From contig CAZMXI010000018.1 of assembly GCA_964570205.1 (NCBI GenBank), positions 1 to 38,718 on the forward strand: 38,718 bases of DNA, given 5' to 3'. Source of the stretch: CAZMXI01 sp964570205. Its GTDB lineage: Bacteria; Planctomycetota; Phycisphaerae; Tepidisphaerales; Tepidisphaeraceae. Below are positions 24,407 through 32,700 of this stretch, in pieces. How positions within the stretch are numbered: the stretch's first letter is position 1; every line of letters begins with the position of its first letter. The notes below the pieces were generated by a model that saw only the letters and a list, made by a program, of their open reading frames with translations, searched no databases and was not told the origin of the DNA. Made by a program: the position numbers and the translations under genes.

Positions 24407-24596
24407 GGGTCACCCTTGGGCGAGCGAGGCGAATCACTGAGACATGCGATGGGGGCGGTGAATGCTTGCGCACGCGGTCGGAGGTCTGCGGACGGTGGAG
24501 ACAGGCGGAGAGATGCGGTATTCTGCCGGGGAGACATGCGCGGAAGTTGACTTGCGCATGGCGGCGTTGGATCGAGGCACGGAAAGGCAGAGGCAT

Positions 24597-26591
24597 ATGA
24601 GAATACAGACGCTGGGGATGGCGCTGGCCGGGATTCTGGCGGGGTTGACGCTGGGGGCGATCAGTTGCGCGGCAGAGCGAAGCCAGAGCGGCGAGACGGG
24701 CGGGGCGCTGCGGCTGCCGATCGCGGCCGGGCCGTTCGAGCCGAAGGAAGAATCGCTCAAGCGGTATGCGTATCCGGAGTGGTTCCGGGATGCCAAGCTG
24801 GGGATCTGGTCGCACTGGGGCCCGCAGGCGGTGCCGATGGCGGGCGACTGGTATGCCAAGCACATGTACGTGCAGGGGCACCGGCAGTACCAGGACCACC
24901 TGGAGAAGTACGGGCATCCATCCAAGCACGGGTACAAGGAGATCATCGCGCTGTGGAAGGCCGAGAAATGGGACCCGGACCGGCTCATGGCGATGTACAG
25001 GAAAGCGGGAGCGAAGTATTTCGTGAGCATGGGCTCGCACCACGACAACTTCTACCTGTGGAATTCGAAGCTGCACCGGTGGAACTCGGTGAACATGGGA
25101 CCGAAGCGCGACGTGGTGGGCGACTGGCAGAAGGCGGCCAAGAGCCAGGGGCTGAGGTTTGGCGTATCCGAGCACCTTGGGGCGAGTTTCACCTGGTTCC
25201 AGCCGAGCCACGGATCGGACAAGACCGGTGCGCTGGCGGGCGTGGCGTATGATGGGGCCGACCCCGCGCTGTGGGACCTGTACCATTTTCCGGCCAGGGC
25301 GGGCGACACGGCGTGGTACAGCAACGACCCTCGGTGGCACCAGCAGTGGTATGACCGGATCAGAGAACTGGTCGACAATTACCAACCGGACCTGTTGTAT
25401 ACGGATGGCGGGGTGCCGTTCGGGAACGATGTCGGCCGGAGCATGATCGCCCACCTGTACAACGCCAGCGCAGCGCGCAACGGCGGGAAAACGGATGTGG
25501 TGTACACGTGCAAGCAGCAATCCAACGGCATGTGGGTGGAGGACCTGGAGCGCGGGGTGATGCCGGGAATCAGGCCGCATCCTTGGCAGACGGACACATC
25601 GATCGGCGACTGGTATTACAACAAGAACTGGAGGTACCGCGGCACGGACTGGGTGATCCACATGCTGGTGGACATCGTGTCGAAGAACGGGAACCTGCTG
25701 ATCAACGTGGTTCAGCGGCCGGATGGATCGCTGGACCCGGAGGCCGAAAAGACGCTGCAGGAAATGGCCGAGTGGATCGCGATCAACGGCGAGGGGATTT
25801 ACGGCACCCGGCCGTGGCTGGTGCACGGCGAGGGCAAGGTGCGGGCGAAGGGCGGGCATTTCAACGAGGATTACCGGTACACGGCGAATGACATCCGATT
25901 CACGATGAAGGGGGCGGACACGCTGTATGCGTTCGTGATGGGCTGGCCGGCGGAGAAGAAGACGGTAATCCGTTCGCTGGCGAAGTTCGAGGGCGTGACG
26001 GGCAGGATCACGCGCGTGACGCTGCTGGGGCACGCCGCGGAACTGAAGTTCACGCATGATGCCCAGGGGCTTGCGATCGAGCTGCCGGAGAAGCAGCCAT
26101 CGCAATACGCGGTGGCGCTGAAGATCAGCGGCGAAGACCTGCGCGGGTTCAAGCCCGAGCTGGCGCTGCCGCAGGTGCCGGCGGTGATGGCAGATGCGCA
26201 GGGGAACTTCACACTGGGCGCGGATGATGCGGACCTGCACGGAAATCTGCGGACCGAGACGCGGGGCGGACGGTCGAACATCGGCTTCTGGGACAGCGCA
26301 TCGGATTACGCGGCGTGGAAGGTGAACTTCAGGCAGCCTGGGAAATTCAAGGTGATGGCCACGTGCGCGACGACATTTGCCGAGTCGAGCTTCGTGATTG
26401 AGGCGGCCGGGCAGAAGATCGACGGCAAGGCAACGCAGACGGGGTCCTGGGAGACATTCGCCGAGATCGAACTGAGGGTGGTGGAGATCAAACAGGCGGG
26501 TGAGCAGATGGTGACGATCCGGCCGCGCGATGCGGCAAGCTGGAAGGCGATCAACCTGCGGCAGGTTCGCCTGGTGCGGATGGCCCAGTGA
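24597..26591 (+). CDS. GH29 family alpha-L-fucosidase with C-terminal accessory domain, exported
   Basis: This is a 664-residue retaining alpha-L-fucosidase. The signal sequence spans 1-25 or so (LGMALAGILAGLTLGAISC); the Cys may be a lipobox residue or the cleavage may be SCA-AE. The TIM-barrel shows the GH29 hallmarks PEWFRDAKLGIWSHWGPQAV and SMGSHHDNFYLW. The nucleophile is Asp270 in PDLLYTDGGVPFG. A C-terminal beta domain (from about 440) follows, and then an extra region (about 530-655) resembling a carbohydrate-binding fold (GNLRTETRGGRSNIGFW, SWETFAEIELRV). The acid/base of GH29 is not conserved in sequence, so it is not assigned. The start at 24597 is chosen from GGAAAGG and the signal peptide. 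Codons end mostly in G, unlike GH95, where C dominates. It is a single-gene unit; a weak hairpin (26721-26739) follows. Confidence 0.92.
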   Translation: MRIQTLGMALAGILAGLTLGAISCAAERSQSGETGGALRLPIAAGPFEPKEESLKRYAYPEWFRDAKLGIWSHWGPQAVPMAGDWYAKHMYVQGHRQYQDHLEKYGHPSKHGYKEIIALWKAEKWDPDRLMAMYRKAGAKYFVSMGSHHDNFYLWNSKLHRWNSVNMGPKRDVVGDWQKAAKSQGLRFGVSEHLGASFTWFQPSHGSDKTGALAGVAYDGADPALWDLYHFPARAGDTAWYSNDPRWHQQWYDRIRELVDNYQPDLLYTDGGVPFGNDVGRSMIAHLYNASAARNGGKTDVVYTCKQQSNGMWVEDLERGVMPGIRPHPWQTDTSIGDWYYNKNWRYRGTDWVIHMLVDIVSKNGNLLINVVQRPDGSLDPEAEKTLQEMAEWIAINGEGIYGTRPWLVHGEGKVRAKGGHFNEDYRYTANDIRFTMKGADTLYAFVMGWPAEKKTVIRSLAKFEGVTGRITRVTLLGHAAELKFTHDAQGLAIELPEKQPSQYAVALKISGEDLRGFKPELALPQVPAVMADAQGNFTLGADDADLHGNLRTETRGGRSNIGFWDSASDYAAWKVNFRQPGKFKVMATCATTFAESSFVIEAAGQKIDGKATQTGSWETFAEIELRVVEIKQAGEQMVTIRPRDAASWKAINLRQVRLVRMAQ

Positions 26592-26720
26592 GCGATGGTG
26601 CGTTTGGCGACGGCCGCGGGAGGGTCTCTGGGCGCAGCCGGACGATGCCCGGCCGGTTGAGGCGGTCGGCCTGAGCGTCAGTGCATTGTGCACTTGGTCG
26701 CTCATCCATTGGAATGCTTC

Positions 26721-26739
26721 CGGTCCCGGCGCCGGACCG
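26721..26739 (+). repeat. GC-rich inverted repeat between GH29 and the C45 gene
   Basis: CGGTCC (26721-26726) and GGACCG (26734-26739) form a stem with a seven-base loop, followed by only ACTTTCC. It may be a weak terminator of the GH29 transcript. A second small inverted repeat, AGTGCA-TTG-TGCACT, lies at 26680-26694. Confidence 0.3.
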
Positions 26740-26810
26740 ACTTTCCGGGTTCCCATTTGCCGATGGCTGGGTAACATGACTCATCGGAACAACAAGCCGG
26801 ACAAAACGAT

Positions 26811-27926
26811 ATGACCAGAACCTCTTTTCACGCATGTCGGCTGATCTTTGCCCTGTTCCTGTCTGTGGTGGCGGGGGATGCGGCCGGCCAGATCACAGAG
26901 AAGGAATCGAAGAAGGGGCAAGCTGCGCCCGCGATCAAGGTCATCGAACTGGCGGGCGAGCCGGCCGAGATCGGCCGGGCGCATGGCACGCAGCTTGGGC
27001 AACAGGTTCGCCTGCTTCAGGATCAGTATCTCAAGCGGTGGTTCCTCAATGATGCCCATTATCGCCAGGCTCAGGCGGCGGCATTCGTCTTTCGGAACCA
27101 GCTTCTCCCCGAGCATCGGGACGAGATATCCGCATTGGCCGAGGCATCGGGCATCGGCGCGGGCGACATCATGCTCGGCAACTGCTTTCTGGACCTGCTG
27201 CCCGTCATGGCCTGTTCGACCGTGACGCTTCCCGCCGAGGCATCGCCCGACGGCGTGGCGCGATTCGGCCGGAACCTCGATTTTCCCGGCATGAATGTCG
27301 CCGACAAGCACAGCGTGGTGCTGGTTTTCCGGCCCAAGGAGCGATATGCCTTCGCCGCGGTGAGCTGGCCGGGCCTCATTGGCGTGCTGTCGGGCATGAA
27401 TGAACATGGCTTGGCGCTGGCCAACATGGAAGTCCGCCGGCTGGGCGTCAAGCCGCAGGCAATGCCCTACACGCTTCTCTATCGCACGGTGCTGGAGCGA
27501 TGCAAGACCGTCGATGAAGCCATCGAGCTGTTGAAGAAGACGCCGAAGCAGTCGGCGAACAACCTGATGCTGATGGATGCCGCCGGGAACCGCGCCGTTG
27601 TCGAGATCACCCCGAAGGACGTCGTCGTGCGCCGAGCCGAGCCCAAGGCCGCCCTGATCAGTACCAACCACCATCGCGGCGCGGACCAAGCCACCCCCGG
27701 GCGGTGTCGGCGGTATGACCGCCTGAGCGCGGAGTCGGTCGCGAGCTTCGGCAGGATCGACGTTCCGGCCATTGAGAAGATGCTCGATTCGGTCTCCCAA
27801 GGCCGGATGACGCTTCAGTCCATGGTCTTCGAGCCCTCCAGCCGCGTGATCTACCTGGCCACCGGCGCTGAGGCCACCAAACGCGCATACCAGAAGATCG
27901 AGCTCGCGCACTACTTCAATTCGTGA
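26811..27926 (+). CDS. Exported C45-type autoproteolytic acyltransferase/hydrolase
   Basis: This 371-residue protein is of the Ntn-hydrolase peptidase family C45 (acyl-CoA:6-aminopenicillanate acyltransferase type), made as an inactive precursor that cleaves itself before a cysteine. Here the Cys135 in PVMACSTVTL would become the N-terminal nucleophile. Further motifs are ELAGEPAEIGRAHGTQLG, the NLDFPGMNV strand, and PSSRVIYLATG. A signal peptide is likely (CRLIFALFLSVVAGDAAG), so the mature enzyme would act outside the cytoplasm, on amides or acyl-amino acid bonds of unknown identity. The start at 26811 lacks a strong Shine-Dalgarno but is the only one giving a signal peptide. It lies 219 bases after the GH29 gene on the same strand. 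Its relation to fucose metabolism is not evident. Confidence 0.82.
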   Translation: MTRTSFHACRLIFALFLSVVAGDAAGQITEKESKKGQAAPAIKVIELAGEPAEIGRAHGTQLGQQVRLLQDQYLKRWFLNDAHYRQAQAAAFVFRNQLLPEHRDEISALAEASGIGAGDIMLGNCFLDLLPVMACSTVTLPAEASPDGVARFGRNLDFPGMNVADKHSVVLVFRPKERYAFAAVSWPGLIGVLSGMNEHGLALANMEVRRLGVKPQAMPYTLLYRTVLERCKTVDEAIELLKKTPKQSANNLMLMDAAGNRAVVEITPKDVVVRRAEPKAALISTNHHRGADQATPGRCRRYDRLSAESVASFGRIDVPAIEKMLDSVSQGRMTLQSMVFEPSSRVIYLATGAEATKRAYQKIELAHYFNS

Positions 27927-28006
27927 TGGCAAGCGGGTCGCGAGACAGTGTCCAGATTGCCCCGGCCGCTGCCTCTCGATAGACTGTCATTCGGCCTAGG
28001 CGAGTA

Positions 28007-28021
28007 GACAGATCATCTGTC
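28007..28021. repeat. Perfect 15-base palindrome upstream of the methyltransferase, possible operator
   Basis: GACAGAT-C-ATCTGTC is a perfect inverted repeat with seven-base arms. It lies 105 bases upstream of the methyltransferase start and has loosely related GAC(A/T)G half-sites around it (27983, 28038). No C-protein gene is present, so the regulator would be the methyltransferase itself or a host factor. Confidence 0.35.
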
Positions 28022-28126
28022 GCTTAGCCAGATTCTCGGACAGCCATTTTTCGGCTGAAATCCAGATTTCCGTACGGATGAGCGACATTCTTTCTGAGAA
28101 ACCGCTTAGGCAAGGCATCGTGATCA

Positions 28127-29056
28127 GTGGCGCCAGAGACCCGGAGTAGCACATTGGGTTCGGATACGCTTTTCCCGTCGCCAGGACGAGTCATTGTCAG
28201 ACCCGCCTGCAAGCTGCGTAATGGCTTTGGCGCGATCTTCTACAACGGCTCGGCGGATTCGGCGTTGATCATCGGCGATAGCGCCAAGGTTCTTGCGCGG
28301 CTTCCAGATGCCACCTTTCGGGCGTGCATCACGTCGCCGCCATATTGGTCGTTGCGGGATTACGGCATCGCTGGGCAGATCGGGCTGGAGAGCTCGATTG
28401 AGCACTATATCAACGCCCTGGTCAAGGTCTTTGATCAGGTCAGTCGAGTGCTTCGCGACGACGGCACATTATGGCTGAATATCGGCGATTCATTCACTTC
28501 GGGCAACCGCACGTGGCGAGCGCCCGACAAGAAGAATCCGGGCCGGGCCATGAGTATTCGCCCGCCGACGCCCAAAGGCTTGAAGCCGAAGGATCTCATC
28601 GGGATCCCGTGGCGCTTGGCACTGGCACTGCAAGCGGCTGGCTGGTACCTGCGCGCCGACATTATCTGGAACAAGCCCAATTGCCAGCCTGAAAGCGTTC
28701 GCGATCGTCCGACTCGGTCTCACGAATACCTGTTCCTCTTCAGCAAGCACGAGCGATACCTGTATCAACATGACGCCCTTCGCGGTCCCAACGACCGCAA
28801 TTTGCGCACAGTCTGGGACATTAATACGCGGGCACTGCGAGAAGCGCATTTCGCGACTTTCCCGTCGGCACTGGTTCGGCCATGCTTGGCATTGGCGACT
28901 CAGCCGGGCGACTTCGTCCTAGATCCGTTTATCGGATCTGGGACGACTGGGGTCGTTGCTCTGGAGATGGGCCGGCGATTTCTTGGGATCGAGCTGAATC
29001 CCGAGTACGTCGACATTGCGGAAAGGCGGATGAATGGGAACGTCACACGGGCGTGA
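28127..29056 (+). CDS. Type II DNA methyltransferase, beta class, probably N4-cytosine
   Basis: This 309-residue site-specific DNA methyltransferase has the beta-class motif order: the catalytic TSPPYW (69-74) comes first and the AdoMet-binding DPFIGSGTTG (266-275) last. TSPPYWSLRDYG is characteristic of N4-cytosine enzymes such as those of the XmaI/XcyI group, although N6-adenine cannot be excluded. The start is the GTG at 28127, the first possible codon after an in-frame stop at 28121; the conserved part begins at about residue 38. The stop lies 23 bases inside the nuclease gene, showing a bicistronic restriction-modification unit. The flanking DNA (27927-28126) is visibly less GC-rich than the rest, in line with acquisition. 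No specificity subunit is present, as expected for Type II. Confidence 0.9.
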   Translation: MAPETRSSTLGSDTLFPSPGRVIVRPACKLRNGFGAIFYNGSADSALIIGDSAKVLARLPDATFRACITSPPYWSLRDYGIAGQIGLESSIEHYINALVKVFDQVSRVLRDDGTLWLNIGDSFTSGNRTWRAPDKKNPGRAMSIRPPTPKGLKPKDLIGIPWRLALALQAAGWYLRADIIWNKPNCQPESVRDRPTRSHEYLFLFSKHERYLYQHDALRGPNDRNLRTVWDINTRALREAHFATFPSALVRPCLALATQPGDFVLDPFIGSGTTGVVALEMGRRFLGIELNPEYVDIAERRMNGNVTRA

Positions 29057-30023
29057 ACGCGTCTTCAAGGCACCTTCGGCATCACGACAGGTCACTTTTC
29101 ACCAGCTCCTCGTCGCCGCGCGCAAGACTTGGCTCCAAGATGCGCTCCGGGAAGCCTTGCGACGCACCAGCCCACAGGCCATTAAGGCGCAGTTGCTGGC
29201 GTATGTGCCGGCGGATGTCCAGCAGATTCTTGCTTCGGCGGGCATCCGAGATGAACACGTATTTCCGACTCCGGCGGTGCTCGAATCCAAGCCTTCGCTT
29301 GTTGGCTACTACCGTCTGCTGCTGGGTGTGCCACGGAAAGGCTTCTACACGTCTTCGACCGGAATGACCGCTCTCGCCAGCATGGAGCGTCGCGGTACGA
29401 TCACAGAAGCGCAAAAGAAGCTGCTCGGCGCGTTCTGCGCCTCAATGGCAGTCGAGTTAGCCAGCCTCGTTCGGCAGATTTCGCCGCGCGTGACGCGGCG
29501 CGACGTAAAAGAACTGCCGCTGATCACGCTCGGCTCAATGTTCCAGGGCGCCAACAACGTGCGAATCGGAGAGGAAGCCAAACAGAGTGTATTTTTGACC
29601 GTCCGCGACATCGTCAAGAGGCACATCATCCGGGAGACCGCCAGCAGGCTTACGCTGAAGAATGCGGCCGGTCGCCTCGTCGAGATTCACTTCGGGTCAG
29701 ATCCCGACATCGAGATTCGCGAGCATTTCGGAGAAGCACTCCGCAATGTCGTGGCCATCGAGATCAAGGGCGGCACAGACGTCAGCAATGCACACAATCG
29801 TGCCGGCGAAGCCGAAAAATCGCATCAGAAGGCGCGAAGTCGTGATTTTCGCGATTTCTGGACTCTGATTGCCGGGAAGACTCTGGACCTGGGCAAGCTG
29901 AAACGCGAATCACCAACGACCAACTCCTGGTTCGATGTGTCCGAGGTCCTTGCCCGCGAGGGTCCGAACTGGCTCGAATTCCAGAGGCGGCTTGCTGGAG
30001 CGATCGGGATTCCGCTGGCCTGA
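29034..30023 (+). CDS. XcyI-like Type II restriction endonuclease
   Basis: This is a 329-residue nuclease. The fold is of PD-(D/E)XK type: candidate metal ligands are Asp223/Asp225 (HFGSDPDIEI) and the pair Glu243-Ile-Lys245 in VAIEIKGGTDVSNAH. The conserved tail SNAHNRAGEAEKSHQKAR and the upstream PSLVGYYRLLLGVP are as I remember for the XcyI family, which cuts CCCGGG. That specificity is inferred from family memory. The start at 29034 overlaps the methyltransferase gene by 23 bases, with GGAAAGG upstream of the ATG. This placement helps keep methylation ahead of cutting. The protein has no HNH or ATPase domain. It is complete, with no frameshift seen, so the system should be active. A strand of lower GC than its neighbours is noted. 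Confidence 0.75.
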   Translation: MGTSHGRERVFKAPSASRQVTFHQLLVAARKTWLQDALREALRRTSPQAIKAQLLAYVPADVQQILASAGIRDEHVFPTPAVLESKPSLVGYYRLLLGVPRKGFYTSSTGMTALASMERRGTITEAQKKLLGAFCASMAVELASLVRQISPRVTRRDVKELPLITLGSMFQGANNVRIGEEAKQSVFLTVRDIVKRHIIRETASRLTLKNAAGRLVEIHFGSDPDIEIREHFGEALRNVVAIEIKGGTDVSNAHNRAGEAEKSHQKARSRDFRDFWTLIAGKTLDLGKLKRESPTTNSWFDVSEVLAREGPNWLEFQRRLAGAIGIPLA

Positions 30024-30118
30024 TAATCCGAATCCTGCCCATTTCTCGGTGTCGTGGGGAGAAGGGAGCGCGGTAGAATCATGAGTCGTTCGACAACTCG
30101 AACCACAGGAGGTCAGCC

Positions 30119-30580
30119 ATGGATTTGCGCTCGTACCTCGATCGGATGGGGGTTCGTTACGACTGGCGGCATCACGACACCGCCTATACGTCCCAGGACC
30201 TGGCGCAAAGGGAGAACGTCTCAGGCAAACGGGTGATCAAGCCTGTGCTGGTGGAGGCCGACGGCCAGTTTCTTCTCTGCGCGCTGCCAGCCGCGTACTT
30301 CATCGACCTGGATTCGCTTCGCAACGAGCTTCATGCCAGCGAAACGCACCTTGTCGAGGAACCGAAGCTGAGCCAGTTCTTCCGCGACTGCGAACTGGGG
30401 GCCGAGCCGCCCATCGGCAAGCTGTACGGCCTGCCGACGATTATGGATGACTCGCTGCAACGGCAGGACGAAGTCATCTTCCAGGCCGGCACGCATCAGG
30501 ATGCCGTGCACATGAGCATGGCTGACTATGTGCGCCTCGCCGAGCCTCGACTCGGGCACTTCGGCAAGCCGCGCGCCTAG
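30119..30580 (+). CDS. YbaK/EbsC-type aminoacyl-tRNA deacylase
   Basis: This 153-residue single-domain protein of the YbaK/ProX family (editing domain related to the insertion domain of prolyl-tRNA synthetase) hydrolyses misacylated tRNA in the cytoplasm. The family pattern is seen in SSG-less form: N-terminal LDRMGVRYDWRHHD, TSQDLAQRENVSGKRVIKPVL (the Lys in VIKP is the conserved residue), and the C-terminal GAEPPIGKLYGLPTIMDDSL and EVIFQAGTHQDAVHM. The length is normal for the family. CAGGAGG lies before the ATG. It is a single gene after the restriction-modification unit and convergent with the aldolase gene. It could be Cys-tRNA(Pro) or Ala-tRNA deacylase; the sequence does not decide which. 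Confidence 0.88.
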   Translation: MDLRSYLDRMGVRYDWRHHDTAYTSQDLAQRENVSGKRVIKPVLVEADGQFLLCALPAAYFIDLDSLRNELHASETHLVEEPKLSQFFRDCELGAEPPIGKLYGLPTIMDDSLQRQDEVIFQAGTHQDAVHMSMADYVRLAEPRLGHFGKPRA

Positions 30581-30776
30581 CGCACGGGTCCGTTACCGGA
30601 GCGAATCCGGTGCGCACGCTCGATGTCATCGCGCCCGGCACTTCGCGACGATGCGGCACGCCGGCCAGCTTCCCGATCGCCGCGGCTTGGCCGACGGAGT
30701 TGCCCTCCAACGTCTGCCACTTGTCTCGAGCCTGGTCGCCTCGGGCGATGCGCCCGATGAGCAGTAGCGCCCGCGA

Positions 30777-31406
30777 TCACACGTTGCCGCCCGCGCGAAG
30801 CAACGCCACCGCCTCGGCCGACAGCGGCTTAAGTCGCTCGCCGGCGCGCACGATCACCTCGCACGCCAGTTCAAAGAAGACCGCCCGCTGGATCGCCTCG
30901 TCGAAATCCCTGCCCACCGTCACCTGTCCATGGTTGGTAAGCTGCGCCAGGTTGTGGTTCTTCATGACCCGCATGACCTCGGCCGCCAGTTCTTTCGTGC
31001 CGGGCAGGATGTACGGCACGATCCCGATCGGCCCGATGTAATACGCGATTTCGGGAATCGCGAAGTAGTTCACCGCACTTGGATCGCTGCACACCAGCGT
31101 CGTCGCGAACGGCGCCTGGAAATGCAGCACCACGTTCACATCCTCCCGCGTCCGCAGCACCCCGGCATGGAAGCCGATTTCCACCGAGGGCTTCCTGTCG
31201 TTAATCGGCTCGCCCGTCTCAATCCGGCACACGGCGATGTCATCGGCCGTCAGGTCGCTCATCCAGCTCCGCGATGCCTTCACCAGCATCAGGCCGTCGT
31301 CCAGCCGCCATGACAGGTTGCCGCTGGAGCAGCGCATCAAGCCGTATCGCGCCGCTTTCCGCGAGGCGGCTGCGAAGGCTTCCAACATCTCTCGGTTAAC
31401 TTCCAT
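30777..31406 (-). CDS. Class II aldolase/adducin family protein, FucA-like with altered zinc site
   Basis: This 209-residue protein belongs to the class II aldolase family (L-fuculose-1-phosphate aldolase, L-ribulose-5-phosphate epimerase). Conserved features are SSGNLSWR (27-34), KASRSWMSDL, the catalytic-type Glu76 in KPSVEIGFHAG, His95 in VLHFQAP, and His159 in LTNHGQVTVG. The usual HxH zinc pair is changed: His95 is present, but the second position is Gln97. Related proteins with HFQ exist, so this may be a distinct subgroup, not a dead enzyme. With two fucosidases in the window, a role in fucose breakdown to dihydroxyacetone phosphate and lactaldehyde is attractive but unproven. It has a short upstream region (31407-31509) shared with the divergent oxidoreductase. 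The 196 bases downstream to the YbaK gene hold no convincing gene. Confidence 0.8.
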   Translation of the reverse strand: MEVNREMLEAFAAASRKAARYGLMRCSSGNLSWRLDDGLMLVKASRSWMSDLTADDIAVCRIETGEPINDRKPSVEIGFHAGVLRTREDVNVVLHFQAPFATTLVCSDPSAVNYFAIPEIAYYIGPIGIVPYILPGTKELAAEVMRVMKNHNLAQLTNHGQVTVGRDFDEAIQRAVFFELACEVIVRAGERLKPLSAEAVALLRAGGNV

Positions 31407-31483
31407 GGGCCGCAGTTGTCCTCCCGGCGGGCTGGAAGATCAAGGCCTCCGCTGATCCACTCGCCATCTTCGGTTACGATGCA

Positions 31484-31500
31484 CCTTGGCCCAGCCAAGG
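31484..31500 (+). promoter_or_regulatory. Hairpin overlapping the ribosome binding site of the Tat-type oxidoreductase gene
   Basis: CCTTGG (31484-31489) pairs with CCAAGG (31495-31500) around a five-base loop. The right arm contains the first half of the Shine-Dalgarno AAGGAGG (31497-31503), which precedes the ATG at 31510 by six bases. Folding would hide the site and could slow initiation. Confidence 0.35.
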
Positions 31501-31509
31501 AGGCACTCC

Positions 31510-32676
31510 ATGATCAACAGGCGAACGTTCCTGGCCAGCGCGGCGGCGACTCTCACCGCGACAAGACTGCGCGCGGCCGAGCCCCGCTATCGCGCTGCCA
31601 TCATCGGCCACACCGGCAAGGGCGACTATGGACATGGGCTGGACCTGGTCTTCGCCAATCGGCCGAATATCGAGGTTGTGGCCATCGCCGACCCTCACCC
31701 CCAGGGCCGAGCCTCGGCACTCGCGCGATGCAGCGCTGGCCGCGCCTATGCCGACTGGCGGGATATGCTCGCCAAAGAGAAGCCGCAACTCGTCAGCGTC
31801 GCCCCGCGCCAGACGACCTACCGCAGCGACATGCTGCTGGCCGCCCTCGAGGGCGGAGCGCACATCCTCAGCGAGAAGCCCTTCGTGCGCACGCCGGCCG
31901 ACGGCGATGCGGTGCTGTCGCTGGCCAACCGCAAGGGCCTGAAGATCGCCGTCATGCACCAGATGCGCATGGCGCCGTCGGTCGTTCACCTGAAGAAGAA
32001 GATTGACCAAGGCCTTGTGGGCGACCTGCTGGAGATGCGCGCCTGGGGCAAGCAGGATCGCCGTGCGGGCGGCGAAGACCTGGTTGTCCTGGGCGTTCAC
32101 CTGTTCGACCTGATGCGCCTGTTCGCCGGCGAGCCGGTCTGGTGCACGTCGCGCGTGCTGGAAAAGGGCCGAGAGGCCACGGCCGCGGATGTGAAGACTG
32201 CTGGCGAAGACCTCGGCCCGATCCTCGGCGATGAAATCGACGCCCAGTTCGCCTTCGACAAGGGCGTCCTGGCCAGCTTCACCAGCCGCTCTCGCCTGGC
32301 GGCCTACTCCGGCTACTGGGGCATCGAGTTGATCGGCTCCAAGGGCGCAGCCCGCATCCTGGCCGACATCTGGCCGAAAGTGCTCGTCAAGCAGCCCGGC
32401 CAGTGGACCGAGGCCGGCCGCGCTGACCAGTGGCGTCCCATGCCGGATGACCCCAGCGCCACGGCCGCCCCGGCCCAGCGCAGCACCGACGTGGCCAACG
32501 CCCGCATCGTAGATGACTGGTTGGCGGCCATCACCGAAAACCGCGACCCCGCGTGCAGTGGCCGAAACGGCGCCAGGGCAGTGGAGATGCTCATGGCCAT
32601 CTGGCGCGCCGCCCTCACAGTCACCCGCGTCAGCTTTCCCCTGGCCAATCGCGATCATGCGCTGAAGTCTCGATGA
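31510..32676 (+). CDS. Gfo/Idh/MocA family oxidoreductase with Tat-like signal
   Basis: This 388-residue NAD(P)-dependent dehydrogenase starts with a twin-arginine signal (NRRTFLASAAATL, cleavage near LRA-AEP), as is common for planctomycete members exported with bound cofactor. The Rossmann domain is RAAIIGHTGKGDYGHG; EVVAIADPHPQG is the NAD-binding strand end. The catalytic motif EKP is at Glu122-Lys123-Pro124 and a conserved GVHLFDLM contains His197. It differs clearly from the cytosolic Gfo/Idh at 23.1 kb, with a shorter N-terminal loop. The start at 31510 follows a strong AAGGAGG; an in-frame start at 31486 would lie in the hairpin region. It is divergent from the class II aldolase, and a shared regulation is possible. 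The substrate is unknown. Confidence 0.88.
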   Translation: MINRRTFLASAAATLTATRLRAAEPRYRAAIIGHTGKGDYGHGLDLVFANRPNIEVVAIADPHPQGRASALARCSAGRAYADWRDMLAKEKPQLVSVAPRQTTYRSDMLLAALEGGAHILSEKPFVRTPADGDAVLSLANRKGLKIAVMHQMRMAPSVVHLKKKIDQGLVGDLLEMRAWGKQDRRAGGEDLVVLGVHLFDLMRLFAGEPVWCTSRVLEKGREATAADVKTAGEDLGPILGDEIDAQFAFDKGVLASFTSRSRLAAYSGYWGIELIGSKGAARILADIWPKVLVKQPGQWTEAGRADQWRPMPDDPSATAAPAQRSTDVANARIVDDWLAAITENRDPACSGRNGARAVEMLMAIWRAALTVTRVSFPLANRDHALKSR

Positions 32677-32700
32677 TTGCTATCCCGGGGTGCAGCGCGG

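Noticed and set aside
24261..26777. An 838-residue open frame on the minus strand
   Set aside because: It is antisense to the GH29 gene and has Arg/Pro/His-rich shadow composition.
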